The translations under genes and the position numbers were made by a program. The notes beneath the pieces are model-generated. The model was not told the origin of the DNA, did not search any database, and saw only the letters and a program-made list of their open reading frames with translations. Shown one piece after another: positions 10,840-21,512 of a stretch of DNA of 64,000 nucleotides. This DNA is from Pleurodeles waltl (lineage: Eukaryota; Chordata; Amphibia; Caudata; Salamandridae). The DNA is taken from NCBI RefSeq assembly GCF_031143425.1, contig NC_090450.1:216825442-216889441 (forward strand), read 5' to 3'. How positions within the stretch are numbered: position 1 is the first letter of the stretch; every line of letters begins with the position of its first letter.

Positions 10840-12008
10840 CTGCCACAATGGCCTCGGTGCATGGATTTTCACTCGGGTTACCAGCTTCTACTTCGAAGGG
10901 CCCAGGGACTGGATTTGGCAGAATTATCAGTAGAAGAGCCCAGGCACTGGCAAATAAAGTCTTTGATGTCCCTGAGACTTCACAACAGGAGGCAAGCTCA
11001 GTTCAAGCCCTTGGGGAACCTTGAGAAGCAGGATGTAGAAAGCAAAGTCCAGTCCTTTGACTCCCAAGACAGAAGCAGCTAGCAGCAGGCCAGCACAGCA
11101 AAGCAACAGGCAGGGTGGCAGTTCTTCCTACTGTATCCAGCTTTTCTTCCTCGCAGAATGTTCTTAGTCCAGAAGGAAGTGTTCTTAAGTTGTGAGATCA
11201 AAAGCCCAATACTTATACTCACTTCTGCTTTTAAGATAAGCAAATGTCAAAGAAAAGTCTTTGTAGTGCACAAGACCCTGCCTCTCCCTGTCCTGGCCTC
11301 AGACACACTCTTGGGGGTTGGAGAGTGATTTGTGTAAGGACAGGCACAGCCCTATTCAGGTGCAAGTCTCAGCTCCTCTCTCCACTCCAGTCCAAGAAGA
11401 CTCATCAGGATATGCAGGACACACCTCAGCTCCCTTTGTGTAACTGTCTAGAGTGAATTCACAAACAGCCCATATGTCAGTCTCGCCCAGATGTGTATTC
11501 CAGAACCAGGCAAAGGCACAAAATGGTTAAGCAAGAAAATGCCCACTTTCTAAGAGTAGCATTCTCAAGTTTACAATCTAAAAACCAACATTACTAAAAG
11601 ATGTATTTTATGCGATCCGAGGCCCCAAACTCCATATCTCTATCTGCTTCCAATGGGAAACTGAATTTAAAAGATATTTCAAGGCAGCCCCAATGTCATC
11701 CTATGGGAGAGATAGGCCTTGCAATAGTGAAAAATAGGTTTAGCAGTATTTCACTATTAGGACATGTAAAAAACATCAGTACATGTCCTACCCTTTAAAT
11801 ACTAGGGACTTACCAGTAAATCAGATGTGCCAGTTATAGAGAAACCAATCACCAATGCAATTTACACAGGGAGCACTTGCACTTCAGCACTGGTCAAGCG
11901 CCCAGGGACCTGAAGCTAGCAAAAACGAAATTCAGCGGAAATTCAAAAACAGGAGGTCAGAAGCAGAACGTACAGGGGAATCCACACCAAGAGCTGACAG
12001 ATCTAACA
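10840..12008 (-). repeat. Long LTR-like repeat, family B, antisense
   Basis: This is a non-coding stretch of about 1.2 kb with the same architecture as the LTR-like repeat at 36953-39807. Read on minus, a Thr/Ser-poor leader with GCTGAAGTGCAAGTGCTC-like sequence is followed by the shared CTAGTATTTAAAGGGTAGGAC and GACATGTACTG blocks, then a CTTGCCTCCTGTTGTGAAGTC block at the far end. I infer a solo LTR or LTR-derived repeat. Both boundaries are approximate, and I found no target duplication. Confidence 0.5.
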
Positions 12009-12703
12009 CGGTTGAAATACAAGCATTGTATTTCTCCTTCATAATGTGCAACTAATGAATTCCATCATGCTAATGTAAAGCTGTTGCCCACTAGGGCCTA
12101 GTTAGTATCTAAGGAATAAGCATGTTGTTCTCAGCAGGAAGGTATGATGCTTCTAGCCTGTCCTGAAATCACACTGATTTTTTGATTCTGCCTCAGTATG
12201 TTCCCACAGTGAATTTAGGTATTATTCCCATGGGAAGTAGGATTCTTCCATTTCATGAATTAATTAGTATGAGTGAAGTATTATATGAAGAAAGGCTACA
12301 TGATGATACATCAGTCTTTTGTTTATATTGTTTGTAAAAAATTGCATGTGGTCACTTTAAAATGTGGTGCGGATGGCTACGCCCATCCATGATGAAGGCT
12401 TGTTTGTTAGAGCTGAAATACGTTTGTCTGTGGCAGCCTGTTATATCACTGACATTTTTTAAAATAAAGGACTTTTATTAGGGCACCAAGATTGGGTGTA
12501 CGGCGTCTTTGTTGGCTGAGAGCAGGGACAGTGGTGAGAGATTACAGGAGGTGTCTGTTCCTGCACGTCGAGGCTCCCTGTGAGGGTTGGCGGTCTCCCG
12601 TTAATGGATCTACAGTGTTTGTAGATTGTCAAAAGTTTGGGAGACCGACTCGCCCACCACATGCAGAGTATGGACAAAGAGCCTCAGTCAGAGCAGAACT
12701 ATG
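12009..12703. other. Intergenic stretch with no gene
   Basis: AT-rich DNA with no coding frame I trust. Near 12395-12440 there is an ATGAAGGCTTG...CTGAAATACGTTT motif. It resembles the AACACGTGTC motif of the inverted-repeat MITE at 22830 and the satellite at 41 kb. It may be an old repeat. Confidence 0.35.
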
Positions 12704-13182
12704 GGGCTAATTTACAAGCCCCTTACACCACCGGAACATCACTTTTTGCGATGCTCAGGTTGTGCTATGCCCTGCTCCATATTTTCAAGGGGGAGTTAAG
12801 TCACTTTTTGTGGCTTGATGCGGCCATGCAAATATGGGCCACCCCAACACAGTTTTCTTGCGGCAACGCAGGGTGAAATGAGTGTTGCATTCTGCAGCAC
12901 ACATAAAAGGAGAAAATGGCTATTAATTATTGTTTTTGTGCAAAAAGGTGTCCCTTCCTGCACATAAACAATCCCAGCTGCAATGTAGGCATTATTGCAT
13001 CATGGCACAAGAGTGACTGCATTGGTGCTAGGCAGCTAGTTTAGCATCAGACAAAGGAAAGCACATGGATGTGCCGCATTTTGGTAAATAAGGCGCATCC
13101 CTGCGTTTTGGAGATCACACAGCTTGGCGCAACAAAATTGCTTGTGGCACTGTGCTGCATGATTTATTTGTAAATTATGCCC
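12704..13182. mobile_element. MITE-like element with short terminal inverted repeats
   Basis: The ends GGGCTAATTTACAA (12704 on) and TTGTAAATTATGCCC (to 13182) are imperfect inverted repeats. The interior is non-coding, 480 bp, and rich in short GC/TTGTG inverted motifs. I see no convincing target duplication. The class is undetermined. Confidence 0.45.
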
Positions 13183-14199
13183 TATGTTTGCAAGTAAGCC
13201 CTTTGGGGGCAGAAATGTTTGCCCATGAAGAGTGTAATTGTTAACTGTAAATTTGCCCAGACTAAATTGAGTGTCAAATTTAATTATGTTACGTTCCACC
13301 AAAATTGGGTTTCTCATTATCATAGCACTAGACGTGCGGAGCAGATTTATGAATGCCGGTCAAATGAGGAAAAGCATACTGGTGCTGGAAGTTGGATGCT
13401 GTTGTGTCATGCCAGTGATGTAACTTGCACGCTGGTGGAGCGAGATTATAGTAACCCACAGGGATGAGCTGGAAGTGTTGCCCACTCCATGGGCCCAAGA
13501 GGTGTATCCTTTGGGTCACATGGGCTTGGTCAATAAATGTCCATCCTGATGGGTGGGGTCAGTTAGGACTGTTTTCAGGACTGAGTTAACAGAATCTCTG
13601 TGTGTGTCCTTATTTGAGGCTAGGCTCAACTGCGCGTGCCCAGGGTGGCTCGATCAAACATACCCGCTACAAGAGCTGAGAGCGGGACAGTGGCTGCCCC
13701 ACAACCCTCAACACAACAGGTGCCATGGCAACCTGTGCCAGAAAGTGCGAGTGAATATGCTTGTCTCCTGCCTTCAATACATGTGTGTAATAAAATCTTG
13801 AAAGTTGTCAGTGCTGTGGAAAAGCATCTTGCACCACTACTTCCATTACTGTACCGTGAAGGACTGTGGGAAGGAATGAGGGTCAGAGAGAGGCATGATA
13901 AGTGTTATTTCTAGCACTATAACTATAACCTGAAAGATTTTGGACAGGAAGGAGGGTCAGAGAGAGGAATGAGAAGTCCATGGGCGTAGCTTCAGCAGGG
14001 GTGTGTGAGGTGCTGCACACCCCTAATAAATGAATTTTCTGATCAATAATTGGGTAAAGATGCTTTCAGTCGAGTGTGCTGAGATGTCTGCCGGATTTCA
14101 CCAGGATTGTTTACATACATTCAGACAAAAATGCAAACACACTTTCTCCCTCTCAGTTTTTAAAGTAAATAAAAAATATTGGTAATTTTACAGAATATA
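13183..14199. other. Intergenic flank of Harbinger copy 2
   Basis: No gene found. Bases 13798-13890 are weakly similar, in direct orientation, to 21707-21790 on the other side of the Harbinger element (shared GAAAGTTGT-AGTGCTGT core). Confidence 0.4.
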
Positions 14200-14217
14200 G
14201 GCCCTCATTATGAACAC
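14200..14217 (+). repeat. Left terminal inverted repeat of Harbinger copy 2
   Basis: GGCCCTCATTATGAACAC. It pairs with 21492-21509 (16 of 18) and with the right end of copy 1 at 2354-2371 (18 of 18). Confidence 0.85.
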
Positions 14218-15067
14218 AGCATTAAACACGACACCGCCGGCGGTGGCGGTAACAACCGCCAACAGACGTGCGGTCCATACTGCCAAATAATGAACCAACT
14301 GAAACACAGGCATCCTGAAAACCACTCACCGCCGGCAGAGGAGTGCCGATCACGACGGCAGAGCCCGCCCACAGACCGACGGAAAGGCCCTGCCCACCCA
14401 TCAAATAATGAAGCACTAGACCGCTGTCAGTTCCGGGCGGGAACCACCGCCAAGCAAAGACAGGTGGAAACAAACCAAATAAAAGGAAACAGTCATCGGA
14501 GGCTCACACAACAAGCCGAAGCAGGCATGGATAGAGAGCTGCAGGTCATGCCAGCCCTGCTCCTTGCCACATACCTCAATGACCAAGACCGCTGACGAAG
14601 ATGACGACGGTAAGTACTGCAACCTACGAAGCAAGGCAAGAAAGGGCACAGTTACATACCCACCCACTCCACCCACTCCATCCACCCTACAACGCTCCCA
14701 CAACCCTTCACAGCAGCACAAGCCATACACCCCACAGCAAGAGGTTTTTACCCGACACAACGCAAATCCAACCTGCCCAAAGTACATACATGTGCCCCAC
14801 ACCCACAAACAATGAAACGAGAGACCATGGCTCCAGAGTGTGCCTCTAACAACACAGGCCACACATTAACCTTTATAATGCTCATTGAGCCACCGAAGTG
14901 CATATAAGGCCAATGCCCCAACTTGACTCCCACAAGTGCTACGGTACTACACCTCATAGGGGCAACAATGGGGCACCCAGACCCTCAGGGAACAGGGGCT
15001 GGGGTTGGTTTTGCCCTTGGAAGGTGGGGAGTGTGCTTGGACCAGGGGGGTGGCAGATGGACCTGGT

Positions 15068-16353
15068 TCACCACGGGGCTTCTTCCTCTCTGGGGAAGGG
15101 GCACGGGAATGTGAAGGGCAGACAGGGGCGGGCTGTGACGTGGGAGGAGTGGGCAAGGAGGTGAGCATGTTTTGGGCCGAGATGGGGTGGGCCAGTGGGT
15201 TGGAACAGGTCAACACGGGAGAGGAAAAGTTTCTTAGGTTCAATTGGGGTGGACCTGGAGGAAGGCGTCGGGTGGTGATAGAGGGAGTGGTCAGAAGGGG
15301 TGTAGGTGTGCGTGATGTGGGTGCAGGTGACTGGACAGTATGAGGTGTGGTGGGTGTGTGATGGGTGGGGGTTTTGGTGCATTTGAGTGTCTTGGGAGGA
15401 GGAGGTGGACACAGTGGGACAAGACAGGCTGCCAGTGTAAATGGATGTTGTGTGGGTGTCTTGAAGTCTTGTGAGTGTGCTGCATGTCTCAACTAAAATC
15501 GTTGTGGTGAGTGCAGGTGTGGTGCCTGGGGTACATGAATGGCGTTGTGCTATTGTGGTGACTGCAGGAATAGGGTCAGCAACATTGTATGAGGGTGCAG
15601 TGCCTGAGGGTGTGCATGTACTGGGGACAGACAGGGAGGCGGAAGAGGTGGACACACTGGGGGAAGTGGATGTTGGTGTGTGTGCATGTGTATGTTGGCT
15701 GTGTGTATGCTTGTGGTGGGAGGTGTGGTGCTTGTGTTTTGAAGTGAGCTTCTTGTGTGTTGAGGTGTAGGGGGTAGAGGTGGTTGGACGGGAGACGGAA
15801 TGACCAGGGACACTGGCTGCCGTCCAAGAGGAGGCCAGAGCCTGAAAAGATCTCTGTAGGCCAAACACGGCAACGTGAATGCCATCCAGATAGCCATTGG
15901 TCTGCTGCATCTCTGAAGCTAGACCCTGAATGGCATTGAAGATGGTTGTCTGCCCTTCAGAGATGGGTCTCAGGAGGTAAATAGCCTCCTCCGTGAGGGC
16001 AGCAGGGCTGACTGGGGAAGGGGAAGAGGTGCCTGGGGCGAAGGAGAAGCCCACCCTTCTGGGTAAGAGGGCACGGGCAACTCGGTGGGGAGCAACTGGG
16101 AGGGCCGTGATGGTATGGGGGGTGGCAGAAGATGACACATTAGGGGTGTGCCCACTAGGGTCTGCCGCCGCCAGGGAGCTCCCATCTGAGCAGGTATCGG
16201 AGTCACTACCTCCAGTGGTAGTTGCCTCCCCCATGGTACTCGCCTCGCCCTCCAACCCACTGGTCCCCTTGGTGCCGGACGACTCTGCCTCTGAGGATCC
16301 GTAGGCCGCTGCATCCCCATTCGACGGTGACTCAGCTCCCTCGCCAGATGATG
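15068..16353 (-). pseudogene. Harbinger Myb2 gene, exon 3 (regulatory and low-complexity tail)
   Basis: The exon begins after an acceptor (CATCAG, 16356-16354) in the phase left by exon 2. It encodes an acidic Ser/Gly/Thr segment, then a short structured stretch near 15980-15850. That stretch (LTEEAIYLLRPISEGQ, TIFNAIQGLASEMQQT, GLQRSFQALASSW) looks amphipathic and may mediate oligomerisation. A long Thr/His/Ser/Pro tail follows, to about residue 430 of this exon. The frame is open throughout, and the ORF extends upstream into the intron to 16552. The same stretch recurs at 625-1305 and at 54633-57073, confirming it as part of the element. The role of the tail is unknown. The gene is inactive because of stops in exon 2. 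Confidence 0.7.
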
Positions 16354-16709
16354 CTGATGTACGCAGACAACACAAGAGAACAGGGATGGGGGGACAAAAC
16401 AGGAGAGGAATTGTAAATAGCTGAATGGAGATACAATAGTGGTTCACACATACACCCACCCAGAAAACCCTCCAACAGGCAGCACCTACCGCTATACACA
16501 TAGCTATGCATCTGACTAGTGGCCAGAACCCTGCTCTACAGTCATTCCCCAACTAAATTCAGGACCTGACATATTGTAGACTTGACCAAAACACCCCTAC
16601 TCCCCACGGGGGCCATTATGTAGATTGACATCAGTCATAGTCCCTGCGACTAAATACGAATGCACACACACTCATCAATCAAGGTCCAAAATATGGTATG
16701 TGTACTCAC

Positions 16710-16980
16710 CCCCTTGTGTCTGCTGTGCAGCCTTCAAGCACCCAACCAGGTCCGGGTACGCCACCGCCAAGATGTGTTGCATAAGGAGGGTCAATGCCCA
16801 ACGGGCACCCCTTCCCCGTTGAGAGGACTTCCCCAGCTGGGCCTTGCAAATCTTTTGCGCCTAACGCGGCAGGTCCTCCCACCTCTTCCTGCAGTGAGTG
16901 CTCCACTGGTTGTAGATCCCCAGGGTCAGCACCTCCTTGGCGATGGCATGCTAAAGTCCCCTCTTCTGGTGGATGCTTAC
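16710..16980 (-). pseudogene. Harbinger Myb2 gene, exon 2 (second half of Myb/SANT-like domain), two nonsense codons
   Basis: Flanking signals are TTTAG before 16980 and GTGAGT after 16710, and the exon is 271 nt. It continues the domain in phase 0: VSIHQKRGL, a stop at 953-951 of the 16-kb block, then HAIAKEVLTLGIYNQWST and HCRKRWEDL, a second stop (16863-16861), and a basic segment ending in LAVAYPDLVGCLKAAQQ. Both stops are TAG where the family pattern has Trp. The homologous exon at 52469 keeps TGG at both positions, which shows the stops here are mutations and not wrong splicing. The Trp-bearing helices are part of the Myb/SANT core, so the product would be truncated. Confidence 0.78.
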
Positions 16981-17178
16981 CTAAAGGCACACACAGAAAA
17001 GTAACACAGAGGTCAGACACTGCCCAATCATATACAGCTGGACACTTCAAACCAACTAACAGCACACACACACGCAGTATGTCAGGAACCCTGGACCATC
17101 CATTGTCACTAGTGCACACATGTATGCAGCCAGCACCATCCACTACACACATCCATGGTCCCCAATCCTCCTGCTCAC

Positions 17179-17325
17179 CTGTATCTCTGGCTGTCCGTAC
17201 AGCTTGGTGTACAGGGTCAGGACCCCGTCCATGAGCCTCTCCAATTCCTCTTGGGTGAAGGCCGGGGCCCTTTCCCCTGCAAAATGTGCCATTTCCATGG
17301 CCAGAGGCAAGACACAGCTGTACAC
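17179..17325 (-). pseudogene. Harbinger Myb2 gene, exon 1 (start of Myb/SANT-like domain)
   Basis: The exon ends at CAG with GTGAGC following (17178 down), so exon 1 is in phase 0. Candidate starts are the Met codons at 17325, 17298 and 17292. I favour 17298 or 17292 because the typical domain begins shortly after (MAHFAGERAPAFTQEELERL). The FTQEELERLMDGVLTLYTKLYG helix is characteristic of Myb/SANT-like proteins of Harbinger elements. In known systems the partner binds subterminal DNA and recruits the transposase. The exon itself is intact, but exon 2 has two stops. The transposase starts about 0.4 kb away on the other strand, so the two genes are divergent. Confidence 0.75.
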
Positions 17326-17675
17326 TCAGTGGAGTACCTGCTTGCACAAGATCAGAGAGTCAAGTTAAGTTGGGGTGCCGAGTTAGCGTACGCACCACAG
17401 CTGTGTGCACCGTCCCCGCCGGCAGAGATCATGATATGCTAAGATTCCCCATTGACATCCATGTTAACCAATGATTTTGCGTACAGCGGTAAACACCGAG
17501 TAGTATGAGGTCACTTCCACAATGACAATTGTGGATTACAGGGGACAGACTTTTTGGCCATCACTACGCAGTTGTAAAACTCTCATCTGCACAATGCTGG
17601 CCCTATTGTTCCCTAAGCACCCATAGGCATGTGACAATAAACATTACCTCACCTGACCAGCCCTGATATATCATT

Positions 17676-18447
17676 GTGGTCATGTTGCTGTTACGTCACA
17701 CACACTATGCATTAGTGTCGTCGACAATCATGCCAGCACTGCTGAATGTGAAACAATGTGTGCAGATGTATGTGTGTTCCTCACAAGTGTTTTCAACTCC
17801 TCCTAGGTACAGACTCTTGTGGCGAGGGAGGGCCCCATTGGTGTACAGACCACTTGTTGATTTGCGGACCATGGGGGCACGTCACATCATTATCAATTAC
17901 AGACTCACTCGTGCAACTATTCTTGTACTTTGTGCATTACTGGATCCTGCATTGACACCGGCAAAGCATAATCAGAATGCCATCCCTACAGAAGTGCAGG
18001 TGCTCTCTGCACTCCATTTCCTGGACACGGGCTCATTTCAAGTGACAGTGGGCATGGGTGCAGGTTTTTCATAGCCAATGTTTAGCATTATACTGTCAAG
18101 ATTCCTGAATGTATTTGTACAACATCTACAGTCCTGTGTGAGGTTTCCCCAAAGTGCTGACCTCCCTGCCATCAAGTCGGACTTCTATGCCTTAGCCAAC
18201 ACACCCCATGTGATAGGTGCCATTGATGGCACCCACATAGCTATCATCCCCCCAAGAGTCAGTGAACAGGTGTACAGAAACAGGAAGAGCTTTCATTCCA
18301 TGAACATTCAATTGGTGTGTACTGCAGACCAGTACATCACACATGTGAATGCCATGTTACCTGGTTCAGTCCATGATTCCTTTGTGCTGAGGAACAGTAG
18401 TGTGCTGCACAAGATGGAACAACTACAAGATAGAGGGTGGATCATAG
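17676..18447 (+). pseudogene. Harbinger transposase, exon 1 (DDE_Tnp_4-type), one nonsense codon
   Basis: The protein resembles PIF/Harbinger DDE transposases, which cut and paste the element. The N-terminal part reads VYRPLVDLRTMG, NYRLTRATILVLCALLDP and VLSALHFLDTGSFQ. An in-frame TAG at 18072-18074 interrupts a segment that should read as a helix-turn-helix-like GISQPMFS region. The frame then continues unchanged: QSADLPAIKSDFYALA, GAIDGTHIAI with the first catalytic Asp at 18225-18227, and LPGSVHDSF with the second at 18375-18377. The exon ends at ATCATAG with GTAGGT as donor. The ATG at 17676 may be too far upstream; recognisable homology begins near 17790. Confidence 0.85.
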
Positions 18448-18544
18448 GTAGGTGTTTCTGTCACTTATTGCCAAATAGCAGACAGCCAGGCTGTCTGCCT
18501 CTGAGGCTTGTCAATGCAAGTTCTGTTTTGCACCTTTATTCTAG
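18448..18544 (+). other. Intron in Harbinger transposase
   Basis: GTAGGT donor, pyrimidine-rich end and CTAG acceptor. The joined frame restores the conserved DSGYP motif. Reading through instead gives a non-conserved segment. Confidence 0.75.
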
Positions 18545-18867
18545 ATGATTCTGGCTATCCAAACTGGTGTTGGCTCCTGACACCAGTGAGGAATCCTGGA
18601 ACAGATGCAGAGAGGAATTACAATGAGACCCATGGACGTACTAGGAGGGTGATAGAGCGCACAATAGGTCTCCTAAAGGCTAGATTTTGTTGTCTACATA
18701 CCTCTGGCGGGTCCCTGGCCTATGGGCCTGAAAAGGTGTGTAGAATAGTGGTGGCCTGCTGCATGCTGCATGCTGCACAACGTGGCTGCGAGAAATTCTA
18801 TCCCCCTCTTGGAGGAGGAGGGTGCTGTATATCCAGACCAGCTTCCTCAGAGAGGGGATCAGAGTGA
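18545..18867 (+). pseudogene. Harbinger transposase, exon 2 (third catalytic residue)
   Basis: A 97-bp intron (18448-18544, GT...TTCTAG) joins exon 1 in phase 1 to give WIIDDSGYPN, the conserved DSGYP block, followed by CWLLTPVRNPG. The catalytic Glu is in RRVIERTIGLLKARF at 18655-18657. A Cys/His-rich helix (VCRIVVACCMLHA) follows, and the frame ends at TGA 18865-18867. All three DDE residues are present, so the only clear defect in the whole transposase is the single TAG in exon 1. Confidence 0.85.
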
Positions 18868-19409
18868 TGGTGATGATGAGGAGGGATCCAACTGATACAA
18901 CTCTACTTCCAGTAACTATGTGGGACTATTGAATGAGATTGATGTCTGTGCATCATACTGTCAGTGTGCCTTGTCAGCTAGGGGGTGTTGGGTCAATACT
19001 CATTGCCACTATGACCAGGTCTGCATAGGACAGATTACAATATAGACTACATTTTCCACACATATGTAGGCACAAAAACATGTAAGGCGTATGGTGCTTT
19101 ACCTGCTACTCAGATAGCAATGAAAGAGTTATCATCCAGTTGCTTCCATACATCACTTTGTTCAAACTTAATGACAGGGGACATTGTAACAGGTGAAATG
19201 GTGTTTTATTTGGTGCAGGGATTAAATTGTGCAGATTACAGTGATGGAAGTGGGCTACTGGTGGTTGTCCAATATGGCAACATGGATGCAGCAGTGTTGT
19301 CAGTAGTGGTAGGTCCATCCATGCTTACATGAGTTTGCAGTATTTTTAGCACTGTTTGGTGGTTGATTCAGTGGGACACTTGGAGGACAGTTTTTGGCAG
19401 AGTCACTTC

Positions 19410-20200
19410 TTAGAGGGGGCCTTGTTCTTGGCAGGTGTTTCTGTGCCATATCTGGGCCTGAGTGTCCATTTGGGCGCCTGGTGTTGGCCGGTACAGGTTG
19501 AGATGGATTGTCCCCTGTGTGTCCTGAGAGGGTGGTACATGTGAAGTTGCTGCTGATGCTGTTGTTGTCCGATCTGTATCCTGGGCTGTAGTAGGGGCTT
19601 CCTGGTCTGTGTGGGCCTCAGGCTGTTTTGGGACAAGGTGCAGCAGCGCACCTGCTATTCTGGCCATTGTGACATTGTGCAGTTTCCACTGCTCCATGGC
19701 CTCTTGGTGGTATGCTTGCTGCATCCTTTGACTCTGCTCCAGGGTGGATACTATCTGGGCCAATCTGTCCTGGGTATGGTGATATACTCCCAGGACCTCA
19801 GAGATCATACCATGGCCTGCAGCATCCATACTGTGGCCTCCCCCTGGACCACTGATGCCCTCCCACTGGGCCTAGCCCCCTGTGCCTGTGTCCCCTGCAC
19901 AGGTCTGGCAGTACCACTTGTACTGGGGCCATCATCTTCCTGACGTTGGTAGGGGGTGACTGTGGCCTCTGTACTTGTGTTCCACCAGTCTGTGGCATGG
20001 ATACACATGTGTGGGGACGGTTGCCCTGGGCTGATGTTGTTGGTTGGGTGGTAGGGGTGTCAGTGGTATCCTGGGTGGGGCTGCTGGATGGTGACAGTCC
20101 AGGACTGTTTGAGGGGCCAGGGTGTTTGTCAGTGTCCAGGGTTCCATCCCCAGTGGCCTGGGAGGTGCCTTTGTCTCCCTGTGGAGCACTGCCATTCCTT
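19410..20200 (-). pseudogene. Harbinger Myb1-like gene, downstream exon (coiled-coil tail), frameshifted
   Basis: The antisense frames encode DWWNTSTEATVTPYQRQ and DDGPSTSGTARPVQG. After a frame change they give HGMISEVLGVYHHTQDRLAQ, a predicted coiled coil (VSTLEQSQRMQQAYHQEAME) and a Thr/Gln tail. This style of C-terminal coiled coil is common in Harbinger partner proteins and could mediate dimerisation (inference). The same DWWNT block is found at 617-718 in copy 1, confirming it belongs to the element. The exon boundaries are not certain. At least one frameshift near 19830 breaks the reading. Confidence 0.55.
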
Positions 20201-20599
20201 GTCCTATCTGTCAGGGTGGCATGGGTGGTGCTGCCTGTTGGGAGGAATGGACATGCCTGTTACATTAGCATGGTCGGATGGGGTGCGCAGGCTTGGGTGG
20301 TTTTGTGCAGGTAACACACTTTGGGGCCATGCAGGATGCTTTTGTGAGGTTAGCATTGCTTTTTGCTTAGGGTGTGGCGGTGCAATGTGGGTGCTGTAGG
20401 CAATTGTGTTTCCTTGCAGGGGTGGGTGGCTGTGCACAGGGGGAGGGATGTGGGCCTGTTAGTTGGTTTGTGGGCATGCAGGGGGACTGGATGTTGTCAA
20501 TGTGGGCTGGGTGGGGTAGTGGTCCTGGTGGATGTTGGAGGGGTGGGGTGGTGCAAGCATTCCAGGTGTGATGGATATGGGGTAATTGTAGATGACTTA

Positions 20600-21094
20600 C
20601 CCGCGTCCATTCCTCCAGTGAGTCCCTCAGGGTGCAGGCTGGCCAGGACCTTTTCCTCCCAGTCAGTGTAGTCAGGTGGTGTTGGTGGAGGTCCTCCCCT
20701 AGTCTTCTGGACTGCAATGTGGTGTCTCGATGCCATTGGACCGGACCTTCCCACGCAGGTTGTTCCACATCTTGCGGATGTCGTCCCTGGTGGGTGGATG
20801 GTGTCTCATTGCATTGACCCTGTTGACTATTGTCTTCCATAGCTCCGTCTTCCTGGTGATGGGTGTGTGCTTTACCTGTGCCCCGAATAGTTGTGGCTCT
20901 ACCTTCAGGATCTTGTCCACCATGGTCCTTAGCTCCCATTCTGTGAAGCGTGGGTGTTTGGGGGTGCCATGGTGAGTGTTGTGAATGGTGCCTTTTGTGG
21001 ATCTAGGTGAGGGTGCTCTTGTGTGGTTGGGTGTAAGTATCGTGGATTGTGGCGTTGGGTGTCTGCTTCTGGTGGTCTCTGTATTAGTTGGCAT
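20600..21094 (-). pseudogene. Harbinger Myb1-like gene, first exon (Myb/SANT-like DNA-binding domain)
   Basis: The frame opens with a Thr/Pro-rich lead and then a clear Myb/SANT-like domain: RFTEWELRTMVDKILKVEPQ, a KTELWKTIVNRVNAM helix and a TRDDIRKMWNNLRGKVR recognition helix, at about residues 48-118. A single extra A near 20735 shifts the frame, so the continuation (MASRHHIAVQKT, PPDYTDWEEKVLASLHPEGL) lies in another frame. It ends at a GGTAAGT donor near 20600. The domain differs from that of Myb2: it lacks Myb2's split by an intron after the first helix, and the sequences share only scattered residues. It is likely a second DNA-binding accessory protein. Confidence 0.72.
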
Positions 21095-21491
21095 ACTTTA
21101 GTTGCAAAGGATTGTGGGGTGTGCTGTGAGTGTTTTATAGTGTTGTGGATGTGTGTCAGGTGTGTGGGTTTCAAAGTTATCCAATGTATGCGTTTCTTGT
21201 TGGGTGGGTCCACTTACCGCCCGTGGCGGGCTGCACCGCCAATGGTCGTTCGGCTTCCACTGACTGCCGCAGTGATTTGTGCTTCATTATTTGAAGGGCG
21301 GGTGTTTGTGTGCTCGGCGGTGGCGGGGTGGGAGGTCCAGCATTTCTGCCGACAAGGTCCTGGCAGTGACTGGTGGCTGGGTGATTTTTGTCCAATTCAG
21401 ATTTTTGTATCATTATATGGCGGGTTTCTGTTCGCTGCCAATGGCGGTCTTCTGTTCGCCGTCGCCACGGCGGTCGGCTGTGTTTACCACC

Positions 21492-21509
21492 GTGTTCATA
21501 ATGACCGCC
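21492..21509 (-). repeat. Right terminal inverted repeat of Harbinger copy 2
   Basis: GTGTTCATAATGACCGCC, the inverse of 14200-14217 with two mismatches, followed by ATA as on the left side. Confidence 0.82.
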
Positions 21510-21512
21510 ATA

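Larger units (their letters stand above)
14200..21509 (-). mobile_element. PIF/Harbinger DNA transposon, 7.3 kb, with transposase and two Myb/SANT-like genes
   Basis: The ends GGCCCTCATTATGAACAC (14200-14217) and GTGTTCATAATGACCGCC (21492-21509) are inverted repeats with two mismatches. ATA flanks both ends (14197-14199 and 21510-21512), a possible 3-bp target duplication. The strand given follows the two Myb genes; the transposase is on +. PIF/Harbinger elements need a DDE transposase plus a Myb-like protein that helps it bind DNA and enter the nucleus. This copy has both kinds, but with two different Myb-like genes (17325-15068 and 21094-19410). All three genes carry few lesions, so the copy is relatively young. 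Confidence 0.88.
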
